Shown: positions 8,761 to 16,211 of the stretch, one piece after another
How the letters are laid out: every line of letters begins with the position of its first letter
Numbering within the stretch: the stretch's first letter is position 1
Assembly: GCA_002403375.1 (NCBI GenBank)
Contig: DHHQ01000018.1
Coordinates: 31,296-95,295 of the forward strand
Length of the DNA stretch: 64,000 nucleotides
Source: Thiobacillus denitrificans
GTDB taxonomy: Bacteria; Pseudomonadota; Gammaproteobacteria; Burkholderiales; Thiobacillaceae
Direction: 5' to 3'
Made by a program: the position numbers and the translations under genes
Notes under the pieces: generated by a model
Seen by the model: only the letters and a program-made list of their open reading frames with translations
The model's database searches: none
Told to the model about the DNA's origin: nothing

Positions 8761-8780
8761 TCGACGGCGGACGGTGCGAG

Positions 8781-9968
8781 TCACGTCCTTTTCGGTACTC
8801 GCGGCTTTGCGCGCCCGCCTACCAGCAACCCGGCCAGCGCCACCCCCGCAAACCCCGCCCCCGCATAGAACGTCATCGCCGGTCCCGCCAGCGTCCACAG
8901 CCCGCCGGCGATGAGGCTGGCGGCGAGCAGCGCACCGCCGCTCGCCAGGTTGAACACGCCGAAGGCGGTGCCGCGCAGGTCGGCGGGGGCGGTGTCGGCG
9001 ACCAGCGCGGCGAGCAGGCCCTGGGTCGCGCCCATGTGCAGGCCCCAGATGGCGGCGCCGACGCCGACGACCCAGGCGTTGCCGGCCAGCGCGAGGACGA
9101 GGTCGGCGGCGATCAGCAGCACGATGCCCCACGCCAGCAGCCGGCGCCGGCTGCCGTTGTCGGACAGCTTGCCGAACGGGTAGGCGCTGGCGGCGTAGAC
9201 GGCGTTCATCACGATCATGATCAGCGGCACCCAGGTGACGGCGAGCCCGACGTTCTCCGCGCGCAGCAGCAGGAAGGCCTCGGAGAAGCGCGCCAGCGTC
9301 AGCACCACGGCGAACGCCACCACCTGCCAGAAGAGCTTCGGCAGGCGGCGCAGGCTGGCGCGGCCGATCGGCACGCGCGCCTGTCCGGCGGGGCGGGGGC
9401 GATCGGGTTCCTCGACGCCGAACACGATGAGCAGCACGCAGACGACCGCGGGGATCACCGCGACCCAGAACACCAGGCGGAAGTCGTCACGGGTGGCGGC
9501 CATCAGCACCATCGCCACCAAGGGGCCGGCGAATGCGCCGGCGGTGTCCATCGCCTGGCGCAGGCCGTAGGCGGCGCCGCGCACGGCCGCCGGGGTGATG
9601 TCGGCGATCAGTGCGTCGCGCGGGGCGCCGCGGATGCCCTTGCCGATGCGGTCGACGAAGCGCGCGGTGAGCACGGCGCCGATGCCGGTGGCGAGCGGGA
9701 ACAGGGGCTTGGTCGCCGCGGCCAGGCCGTAGCCCAGCAGCACCAGCGGCTTCCTGCGGCCGATGCGGTCCGAGATCACGCCCGAGAACACCTTGGCGAC
9801 CGACGCGGTCGCCTCCGCGATGCCTTCGATGAAGCCGACCGACAGCGCGGAGGCGCCGAGCACGGTGACCAGGAACACCGGCAGCAGGCTGTGGATCATC
9901 TCCGAGGAGAGGTCCATGAAGAGGCTCACCAGGCCCAGGGCGACGACGCCCCGCGGCAGTGACTTCAT
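8781..9968 (-). CDS. MFS transporter
   Basis: A 395-residue protein with about 12 hydrophobic helices and major-facilitator motifs, including the loop 2-3 motif GVISDRIGRRKPLVLLGYG and, in the second half, FGKLSDNGSRRRLLAWG. It is inner-membrane located. The substrate cannot be told from sequence; a drug or metabolite exporter is plausible. A near-perfect GGAGG ribosome-binding site precedes the ATG. It is divergent from the LpxR-like gene, with about 150 bp between the starts. Confidence 0.85.
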   Translation of the reverse strand: MKSLPRGVVALGLVSLFMDLSSEMIHSLLPVFLVTVLGASALSVGFIEGIAEATASVAKVFSGVISDRIGRRKPLVLLGYGLAAATKPLFPLATGIGAVLTARFVDRIGKGIRGAPRDALIADITPAAVRGAAYGLRQAMDTAGAFAGPLVAMVLMAATRDDFRLVFWVAVIPAVVCVLLIVFGVEEPDRPRPAGQARVPIGRASLRRLPKLFWQVVAFAVVLTLARFSEAFLLLRAENVGLAVTWVPLIMIVMNAVYAASAYPFGKLSDNGSRRRLLAWGIVLLIAADLVLALAGNAWVVGVGAAIWGLHMGATQGLLAALVADTAPADLRGTAFGVFNLASGGALLAASLIAGGLWTLAGPAMTFYAGAGFAGVALAGLLVGGRAKPRVPKRT

Positions 9969-10118
9969 GTTCGCATCCTCCGTATTGCCGTCCGCCCGCG
10001 CCGTTTGCGTGCGGCCCGGCGCCTGCGCAACAATCGCGGCGAACCGGCGTCGATCGACACCGGGCTTGTTTCTATATTAGGAAAGACGGGCCGGCCGGGC
10101 CGGCTCGCGGAGAGATCG

Positions 10119-11114
10119 ATGGACAGCACGCTTGCACGCCGCACGGGATACGCGCTGGGACTGGCGGCGGCGCTCGCCGTCGGTCCGGCGGCAGCAGCCG
10201 GGCGCGACGGCACGCTGAGCCTGGTGTGGGAGAACGACCTGTTCTCGCAGAAGGACCAGCATTACACCAACGGCCTGCTGGCGCTGTGGGTGCCGGACGA
10301 CGCGCCGCCGCCGGCGTGGGCGCTGCGCGTCGCGCGCCTGCTGCCCGGGTTTCCGGTCACCGGCGAGGTGCGCCACGGCTACGCCCTCGGCCATGCGATG
10401 TTCACTGCGAACGACATCTCGCTGGTCGAGCCGCCCCCGGGGGAGCCGCCCTACGCGGGCTGGCTCTACGGCTCGGTCTGGCTCGGCGTGTGGAACGGCC
10501 GGCAGGCCGACCAGCTGACGCTGACGCTGGGCGTGGTCGGGCCTGCGGCACTCGCCGAGCAGGGACAGAAATTCGTCCACAAGATCACCGGCTCCGAGGA
10601 TCCGCGGGGCTGGGACACCCAGCTCGAGAACGAGCCCACACTCGGGCTCACCTACCAGCGCAGCTGGCGCGGCGAGGCGGTCGAGCTGCAGGGCGGCAAG
10701 CGCTTCGACTTCACGCCGCACGCCGGCGGCGCGCTCGGCAACGTCTACACCTACGCCAACGCGGGCTTCACGCTGCGCTACGGCAGCCAGCTGCCGCGCG
10801 ACGACGCCCCGCTGCGCGTGCAGCCCGGCCCGCCGGGCGCGGGCCTGTACGCGGCGGGGGACGATTTCGACTGGTACCTGTTCGCCGGCGTCGACGGGCG
10901 CGCGGTCGCGCGCAACCTCTTCCTCGACGGCAGCACCTTCGAGGACAGCCGCGGCGTCGACAAGAAGCCGCTCGTCGCCGACCTGCAGATCGGCGTCGCG
11001 CTGACCTGGCGCGGCGCGCGCCTGAGCTACGCGCAGGTGCTGCGCACCCGCGAGTACGACCACCAGCCCGACCCGACCGATTTCGGCGCGCTCACGCTGT
11101 CGCTGCCGCTGTGA
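10119..11114 (+). CDS. LpxR-like lipid A deacylase family outer membrane protein (DUF2219)
   Basis: A 331-residue protein with a signal peptide (about residues 1-27, ending PAAAAG), then the family motif WENDLFSQKDQHYTNG (residues 37-52) and alternating aromatic strands of a beta-barrel ending in a C-terminal hydrophobic residue. LpxR of Salmonella removes the 3'-acyloxyacyl chain of lipid A and uses Asn-Asp and Thr/Ser residues in this N-terminal motif. The ATG at 10119 was chosen because GGAG precedes it and it leads directly into the signal peptide. Enzymatic activity is inferred from family only. Confidence 0.8.
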   Translation: MDSTLARRTGYALGLAAALAVGPAAAAGRDGTLSLVWENDLFSQKDQHYTNGLLALWVPDDAPPPAWALRVARLLPGFPVTGEVRHGYALGHAMFTANDISLVEPPPGEPPYAGWLYGSVWLGVWNGRQADQLTLTLGVVGPAALAEQGQKFVHKITGSEDPRGWDTQLENEPTLGLTYQRSWRGEAVELQGGKRFDFTPHAGGALGNVYTYANAGFTLRYGSQLPRDDAPLRVQPGPPGAGLYAAGDDFDWYLFAGVDGRAVARNLFLDGSTFEDSRGVDKKPLVADLQIGVALTWRGARLSYAQVLRTREYDHQPDPTDFGALTLSLPL

Positions 11115-11121
11115 GACGCGG

Positions 11122-11823
11122 CTAGCTGCCGTCGCGCGGCGGGTCGTTCAGCAGCTTCTTCAGCGATTCCTCGCCGAGCGGCGCGTCGCGGCGGCCGATG
11201 CGCAGACTGGCGCGCAGCTCGCTGGCGAACGCGGGGTCGTAGCGCCAGTGGACGAGCGCGACGCCGCACATGGCGACCGTCGCGCCGACGGCGGCGAGCA
11301 GCATGTCCTTCTGTGCGTCCCACACGTCGCCCTGGGCGCCGAGGAAGGCCAGCCCCGCTGCCGGCGCCACCTGCAGCGCGACGATCCATTCGATGATCTC
11401 GTAGATGGCCGAGAAGGCGAGCACCAGTTCCACCGGAAACCAGTAGCCCCAGACGCCACGGGTCTTCGCCACGCGCAGGAAGAGCTCGCGCACCGGGTAG
11501 GCGAGCAGCAGGCCGAAGCTGAAGTGCACCAGCCGGTCGTACATGTTGCGCTCGGCGCCGAACCACTGCTGCAGCGTGTAGCCGAAGGGGACTTCGGCGT
11601 AGGTGTAGTGCGAGCCCACCACGTGCAGCGACATGAAGACGGTGATCAGCGTGTACGAGAGCTTCGACAGCCTGAACCAGCGCCCGGTGAGCAGGATCAC
11701 CGGCACGAAGATGAACACCAGGTAGTTCTCGAGCAGCCAGTCGTGGGGGTAGCGGGGCTCGATCGCGGCCCAGGTCCAGACGGCGCCGAAGAGTGCGAGA
11801 AGAACGCCGTGGTATCGGGTCAT
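11122..11823 (-). CDS. DUF2238 (YjdF-like) membrane protein
   Basis: A 233-residue integral membrane protein with about six helices and the family motif YDRLVHFSFGLLLAYPVREL, plus a conserved E-x-x-E-W in SAIYEIIEWIVA and a later QGDVWDAQKDM segment. The function of DUF2238 is unknown. The ATG at 11823 (MTRYHGVLL) begins just before the first helix; an upstream extension of the frame is rich in Arg/Pro and looks non-coding. It converges with the LpxR-like gene, leaving 7 nt between their stop codons. Confidence 0.8.
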   Translation of the reverse strand: MTRYHGVLLALFGAVWTWAAIEPRYPHDWLLENYLVFIFVPVILLTGRWFRLSKLSYTLITVFMSLHVVGSHYTYAEVPFGYTLQQWFGAERNMYDRLVHFSFGLLLAYPVRELFLRVAKTRGVWGYWFPVELVLAFSAIYEIIEWIVALQVAPAAGLAFLGAQGDVWDAQKDMLLAAVGATVAMCGVALVHWRYDPAFASELRASLRIGRRDAPLGEESLKKLLNDPPRDGS

Positions 11824-12003
11824 GCGCTTTCCATGTATAAGGGTAGTTCGATTGACGTTCACCTCAGCGGCCCGCCGACGACGGTCCGCTGCCAACGCGC
11901 CGGGCGCTCGCTCCCGGCGACGCCCGATCTTCCACCGACACGCCCCACTCCGGCAAGGCACTCATCGCCCAGCGGGGCGGGACCGTGCATGGCCGGTTGT
12001 CGC

Positions 12004-12020
12004 GGCACCATTGTGGTGCA
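12004..12020 (+). promoter_or_regulatory. NtrC-type enhancer palindrome upstream of pgi
   Basis: The sequence GGCACCATTGTGGTGCA is a perfect inverted repeat (GCACCA-TTG-TGGTGC). It matches the known NtrC consensus TGCACCA-N3-TGGTGCA at every conserved base but the first. Its centre (12012) lies about 130 bp upstream of the predicted sigma-54 start site, a normal enhancer distance. It sits in the 359-bp gene-free stretch 11824-12182 between a DUF2238 gene and pgi. Confidence 0.6.
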
Positions 12021-12087
12021 TGGCGGTCTTCAAGGGGCAAGGCGGCGCTGGCGTGTCATCTTCCTGCCACCCGCTTCGCCTATTGTT

Positions 12088-12100
12088 CATCAATGGATGA
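12088..12100 (+). promoter_or_regulatory. Possible IHF site between enhancer and sigma-54 promoter
   Basis: The sequence CATCAATGGATGA matches seven of nine defined positions of the IHF consensus WATCAA-N4-TTR and is followed by an A/T tract (CAAATTTTTT). It lies between the NtrC-like palindrome and the -24/-12 promoter, where IHF usually bends DNA at sigma-54 promoters. IHF sites are weakly defined, so this is tentative. Confidence 0.3.
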
Positions 12101-12117
12101 CAAATTTTTTCTATTTG

Positions 12118-12134
12118 TGGCATAGCGGTTGCTA
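12118..12134 (+). promoter_or_regulatory. Predicted sigma-54 (RpoN) promoter of the pgi-glk-glg operon
   Basis: The sequence TGGCATAGCGGTTGCTA fits the -24/-12 consensus TGGCAYR-N4-TTGCW at every defined position, with GG (12119-12120) and GC (12131-12132) at the required spacing. The predicted start is near 12144, leaving a leader of about 39 nt with a strong AGGAGGG ribosome-binding site (12169-12175) before the pgi ATG. No competing sigma-70 promoter is obvious in the region. Confidence 0.65.
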
Positions 12135-12182
12135 GATGATGACAGAACGCAGCAGGACCCGGTGACACAGGAGGGATACAGC

Positions 12183-13865
12183 ATGGCTTCGTCGGTATTA
12201 CCGATACAGAAAGAGCGCGAGGTGCCGGGCGCGCTGCACCGGCCGGTGTGCCAGCAGCTCAAGGCGCATCACGCTGCGATGGCGGACGTCCACATGCGCG
12301 ACCTGTTCGCCGCCGACCCGGGGCGCTTCGAGCGCTTCTCGCTGCAGGTCGGCGACCTGCTGCTCGACTACTCGAAGAACCGCATCACCGACGAGACCAT
12401 GGCGCTGCTGCTGCGGCTGGCCGAGGAGGCCGACGTGGCAGCCTGGCGCGAGCGCATGTTCGCCGGCGAGAAGATCAATACGACCGAAAACCGCGCGGTG
12501 CTGCACGTCGCGCTCAGGAACCGCAGCAACCGGCCGGTGGTGGTCGACGGCGAGGACGTGATGCCGAAGGTCAACGCGGTGATCGAGCGCATGGGGGCGT
12601 TCGCCGAGAAGGTGAGAAGCGGCGAGTGGCGCGGCTACACCGGCGAGCGCATCACCGACGTCGTCAACATCGGCATCGGCGGCTCCGACCTCGGGCCGCA
12701 GATGGTCTACCAGGCCTTGAAGCCCTACCGCCATCCGCGCCTCAAGGTGCACTTCATTTCCAACATCGACGGCGCCCACGTCAAGGAAGCGCTGGAGTCG
12801 CTGAACCCCGAGACGACGCTGTTCATCGTCTCGTCGAAGACCTTCACCACGCAGGAGACGATGACCAACGCGCACTACGCGCGCGAGTGGTTCCTGGCGC
12901 AGTCGCAGGCGGAGAAGCACATCGCCAGGCATTTCGTGGCGGTGTCGACCAACCGCGACGCGGTCGCCGCGTTCGGCATCGACCCCGCCAACAAGTTCGA
13001 GTTCTGGGACTGGGTCGGCGGCCGCTATTCGCTGTGGTCGGCGATCGGGCTGTCGATCGTGCTCGCGGTCGGCGCCGAGCGTTTCGTCGAGCTGCTGGAA
13101 GGCGCGCACGACATGGACACCCATTTCCGCCACGCGCCGCTCGCGCAGAACATGCCGGTGGTCCTGGCGCTGCTTGGCGTCTGGTACAACAACTTCTTCG
13201 GCGCCGAGTCGCAGGCGATCCTGCCGTACGACCATTATCTGAGGAGCCTTCCGGCCTACCTCGAGCAGGCCGACATGGAGTCGAACGGCAAGTCGGTCGA
13301 CCGCGAAGGCAACGCGGTCGACTACCCGACCGGGCAGGTCATCTGGGGTGCGACCGGGATCAACGGCCAGCACGCGTTCTACCAGCTGCTGCACCAGGGC
13401 ACGCGCCTGATTCCGGCCGACTTCATCGTTTCGGTGAAGCCGCACACCGAGCTCCAGGAACACCACGACATCCTGATCGCCAACTTCCTCGCGCAGACCG
13501 AGGCGCTGATGCGCGGCCGCACCCGCGAGGAGACGCAGCAGGAAATGGGGGCGGCGCAGACCGGGCAGTTCGTCTCGCACAAGGTGTTCGACGGCAACCA
13601 CCCGAGCAACGCGATCCTGCTGCAGAAGCTCACGCCGCACGCGCTCGGCATGCTGATCGCGCTCTACGAGCACAAGATTTTCGTGCAGGGGGTGATCTGG
13701 AATCTCGACTCCTACGACCAGTGGGGCGTCGAACTCGGCAAGCAGCTCGCCAGCCGCATCCTGCCCGAGCTGCACGCCGGCGCCCCGGTGGCCGGGCACG
13801 ACGCCTCGACCAACGCGCTGATCAATTACTACCGCAGGATGAGTCAGGCGCACCCTGGCTTATAG
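12183..13865 (+). CDS. pgi: Glucose-6-phosphate isomerase
   Basis: A 560-residue enzyme interconverting glucose-6-phosphate and fructose-6-phosphate, the entry point from gluconeogenesis to glycogen. Visible signatures are VVNIGIGGSDLGPQM, the PGI signature DWVGGRYSLWSAIG, and the second signature near GATGINGQHAFYQLLHQG. I chose the ATG at 12183 because AGGAGGG lies 7 nt upstream; an earlier in-frame start has no such site. It heads a co-directional unit with glk (7-nt gap) and the glycogen genes, behind a predicted sigma-54 promoter. Confidence 0.97.
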   Translation: MASSVLPIQKEREVPGALHRPVCQQLKAHHAAMADVHMRDLFAADPGRFERFSLQVGDLLLDYSKNRITDETMALLLRLAEEADVAAWRERMFAGEKINTTENRAVLHVALRNRSNRPVVVDGEDVMPKVNAVIERMGAFAEKVRSGEWRGYTGERITDVVNIGIGGSDLGPQMVYQALKPYRHPRLKVHFISNIDGAHVKEALESLNPETTLFIVSSKTFTTQETMTNAHYAREWFLAQSQAEKHIARHFVAVSTNRDAVAAFGIDPANKFEFWDWVGGRYSLWSAIGLSIVLAVGAERFVELLEGAHDMDTHFRHAPLAQNMPVVLALLGVWYNNFFGAESQAILPYDHYLRSLPAYLEQADMESNGKSVDREGNAVDYPTGQVIWGATGINGQHAFYQLLHQGTRLIPADFIVSVKPHTELQEHHDILIANFLAQTEALMRGRTREETQQEMGAAQTGQFVSHKVFDGNHPSNAILLQKLTPHALGMLIALYEHKIFVQGVIWNLDSYDQWGVELGKQLASRILPELHAGAPVAGHDASTNALINYYRRMSQAHPGL

Positions 13866-13872
13866 TTGAAGG

Positions 13873-14895
13873 ATGGAATCGATCGCGGCCGATATCGGCG
13901 GAACCAAGAGCTGGCTGGCGTGGGTGGCCGACACGCCGGAAGCGGGGCCGCAGCTGCGTTTCGAGCAGGTCTACGCGAGCGCCGACTTCGCCAGCGCCGA
14001 CGCCCTGATCCGCCGCTTCGTCGCCGACGCGGGCGCGCCCGCCGTGCCTGACGCGCTGCTGCTGGCGCTGCCGGGGCCGGTCGCCGCGCAGCGGGTGCGC
14101 CTCACCAACCTCGACTGGACGCTCGACGCCGCCGCCATGCAGGACACGCTCGGCGTGAAGCGCGTGCGCTTCGTCAACGACTTCGAGGCCGCGGCGGCGG
14201 GGGTGGCGACGCTGGCCCCCGCCGACCTCGTCGCGCTCAATCCGGCGCCGGCCGAGGCGGGCGGCGTGCGCGCCATCACCGGCGCGGGCACCGGGCTCGG
14301 GCTCGCGTTCATGCTGGCCGGCGCAGACGGCGATTACCGCAGCTTCGCCACCGAGGGCGGACACGTCGACTTCGGGCCGGCCAACGCCGTGCAGGCGCGC
14401 CTGCTCGAGCGCCTGCGTGCACAATACGGGCACGTGTCGTGGGAGCGCGTCGCGTCCGGCTCGGCGATGCCCGACCTCTACGCGTTCTGCTGCGCCGAGC
14501 TCGGCTGCCCGTCGCCGGCCACGCCGGCCGACGGCGCGGCGCTGGCGGCGCGCGCCGCGGCGGGCGACGCCGCAGCCGACGCCGCGCTCGAGCTTTTCAC
14601 CGATCTCTACGGCGCGTGGGTCGGCAACGTCGCACTGCTCTACCAGCCGCGCGGCGGGCTCTACGTCGCCGGCGGCGTCGCCGTCCACCTGCAGGCGCGG
14701 CTCGCGTCGCCGCGCTTCATGGCGGCGGCGGCGGACAAGGGGCGGATGCGGCGCGTGGTCGAGCGCACGCCGATCCATTTGGTCACGACCGGCCGGCTGG
14801 GCTTGCAGGGCGCGATCGCCCACGCGCTCGGCCGGCCGCAAACCCTGTTGCAAACACACAATTCCAATACCGAGGTATCCAGGAGCGAGGCATGA
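13873..14895 (+). CDS. glk: Glucokinase (ROK-unrelated Glk family)
   Basis: A 340-residue ATP-dependent glucokinase. The N-terminal ADIGGTKSWLAW phosphate-binding motif, the sugar-binding FVNDFEAAAAG segment, GAGTGLG and a conserved EGGHVDF identify the Glk family. It phosphorylates free glucose, here probably the glucose released by glycogen/maltodextrin turnover, to glucose-6-phosphate. It follows pgi by 7 nt and its stop overlaps the glgC ATG (ATGA). Pathway placement is supported by the operon. Confidence 0.95.
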   Translation: MESIAADIGGTKSWLAWVADTPEAGPQLRFEQVYASADFASADALIRRFVADAGAPAVPDALLLALPGPVAAQRVRLTNLDWTLDAAAMQDTLGVKRVRFVNDFEAAAAGVATLAPADLVALNPAPAEAGGVRAITGAGTGLGLAFMLAGADGDYRSFATEGGHVDFGPANAVQARLLERLRAQYGHVSWERVASGSAMPDLYAFCCAELGCPSPATPADGAALAARAAAGDAAADAALELFTDLYGAWVGNVALLYQPRGGLYVAGGVAVHLQARLASPRFMAAAADKGRMRRVVERTPIHLVTTGRLGLQGAIAHALGRPQTLLQTHNSNTEVSRSEA

Positions 14896-16211
14896 CAATT
14901 TCGAAAGACGAGCAGGAACGGCTCTACCGCTATTACACCGAGCCGAAGATGGTGACCGACCTGACCCGCAAGACGCTGGCGCTGGTGCTGGCGGGCGGCG
15001 AGGGATCGCGGCTGAAGGACCTGACCGCGTGGCGCGCCAAGCCGGCGGTGCCGGTCGGCGGCAAGTACCGCATCATCGACTTCCCACTGTCGAACTGCGT
15101 CAACTCGGGCATCCGCCGCATCGGCGTGCTGACCCAGTACAAGTCGCATTCGCTGATCCGGCACCTGCAGCGCGCGTGGGGCTTCATGCGCGCCGAGATC
15201 GGCGAGTTCGTCGAAATCCTCCCCGCGCAGCAGCGCACCAACAAGAAGGAGTGGTACCAGGGTACCGCCGACGCACTGTTCCAGAACATCGACATCATGC
15301 AGCGCCATCACCCCGAGTACGTTCTGGTGCTGGGCGGCGATCACGTCTACACGATGGACTACTCGGAGATGCTGCTGTACCACGTGCAGAGCGGCGCCGA
15401 CTTCACCGTCGGCGCGATCGAGGCGCCGGTGGAGGAGGCGAGTTCGTTCGGCGTGATGTCGGTCGACGAGAAGTGGCGCATCACCCGCTTCACCGAGAAG
15501 CCCAAGCATCCCGACCCGATCCCCGGCAAGCCCGGCACGGCGCTGGTGTCGATGGGCATCTACATCTTCTCCAAGGATTTCCTCTACAAGACGCTGATCG
15601 AGGATGCGGCCGACAAGCACTCGAGCCACGACTTCGGCAAGGACATCATTCCCGCCAACATCGCCAAGGCGCGCGCGATGGCCTTCCCGTTCCGCAACGG
15701 CAAGGGCGAGCCCGCCTACTGGCGCGACGTCGGGACGCTGGAATCCTACTGGCAGACCAACATGGAACTGTGCTCGGTCGAGCCCGAGCTCAACCTCTAC
15801 AACCGCGACTGGCCGATCTGGACCTACCAGCCGCAGTACCCGCCGGCGAAGTTCGTGTTCGACGACGAGGGGCGGCGCGGCGAGGCGATCGATTCGCTGA
15901 TCGCCGGCGGCTGCATCCTGTCGGGCGCGCGCGTCAAGCGCTCGGTGCTGTTCTTCGCTACCACCGCCGAAAGCTACAGCCTGATCAAGGACAGCGTGAT
16001 CCTGCCCAAGGTCAGCATCGGGCGGAACTGCCGCATCACCCGCGCGATCATCGACAAGGGCTGCGTGATCCACGACGGCACGGTGATCGGCGAGGATCCG
16101 GTCGAGGACGCCAAGCGCTTCCACGTCACCAAGGAGGGCATCGTGCTGGTGACGCCGGCGATGCTCGGGCAGAACCTGTACGCGCGTCTGCAGAATGACT
16201 ATGACGGCTAA
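14892..16211 (+). CDS. glgC: Glucose-1-phosphate adenylyltransferase (ADP-glucose pyrophosphorylase)
   Basis: A 439-residue enzyme that makes ADP-glucose from glucose-1-phosphate and ATP, the committed and normally allosterically controlled step of bacterial glycogen synthesis. Motifs are LVLAGGEGSRLKDLT (residues 32-46), the activator/substrate region KPAVPVGGKYRIIDFPLSN, WYQGTADALFQN, and a C-terminal left-handed beta-helix (RVKRSVLFF ... ILPKVSIG). The ATG at 14892 overlaps the glk stop by 4 nt and follows GGAGCGAGG. The end overlaps the GH57 gene by 17 nt. Confidence 0.97.
   Translation: MTISKDEQERLYRYYTEPKMVTDLTRKTLALVLAGGEGSRLKDLTAWRAKPAVPVGGKYRIIDFPLSNCVNSGIRRIGVLTQYKSHSLIRHLQRAWGFMRAEIGEFVEILPAQQRTNKKEWYQGTADALFQNIDIMQRHHPEYVLVLGGDHVYTMDYSEMLLYHVQSGADFTVGAIEAPVEEASSFGVMSVDEKWRITRFTEKPKHPDPIPGKPGTALVSMGIYIFSKDFLYKTLIEDAADKHSSHDFGKDIIPANIAKARAMAFPFRNGKGEPAYWRDVGTLESYWQTNMELCSVEPELNLYNRDWPIWTYQPQYPPAKFVFDDEGRRGEAIDSLIAGGCILSGARVKRSVLFFATTAESYSLIKDSVILPKVSIGRNCRITRAIIDKGCVIHDGTVIGEDPVEDAKRFHVTKEGIVLVTPAMLGQNLYARLQNDYDG

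Noticed and set aside
12198..13853. A 551-codon minus-strand open frame over pgi
   Set aside because: It is an antisense shadow of pgi, low-complexity, with no motif.
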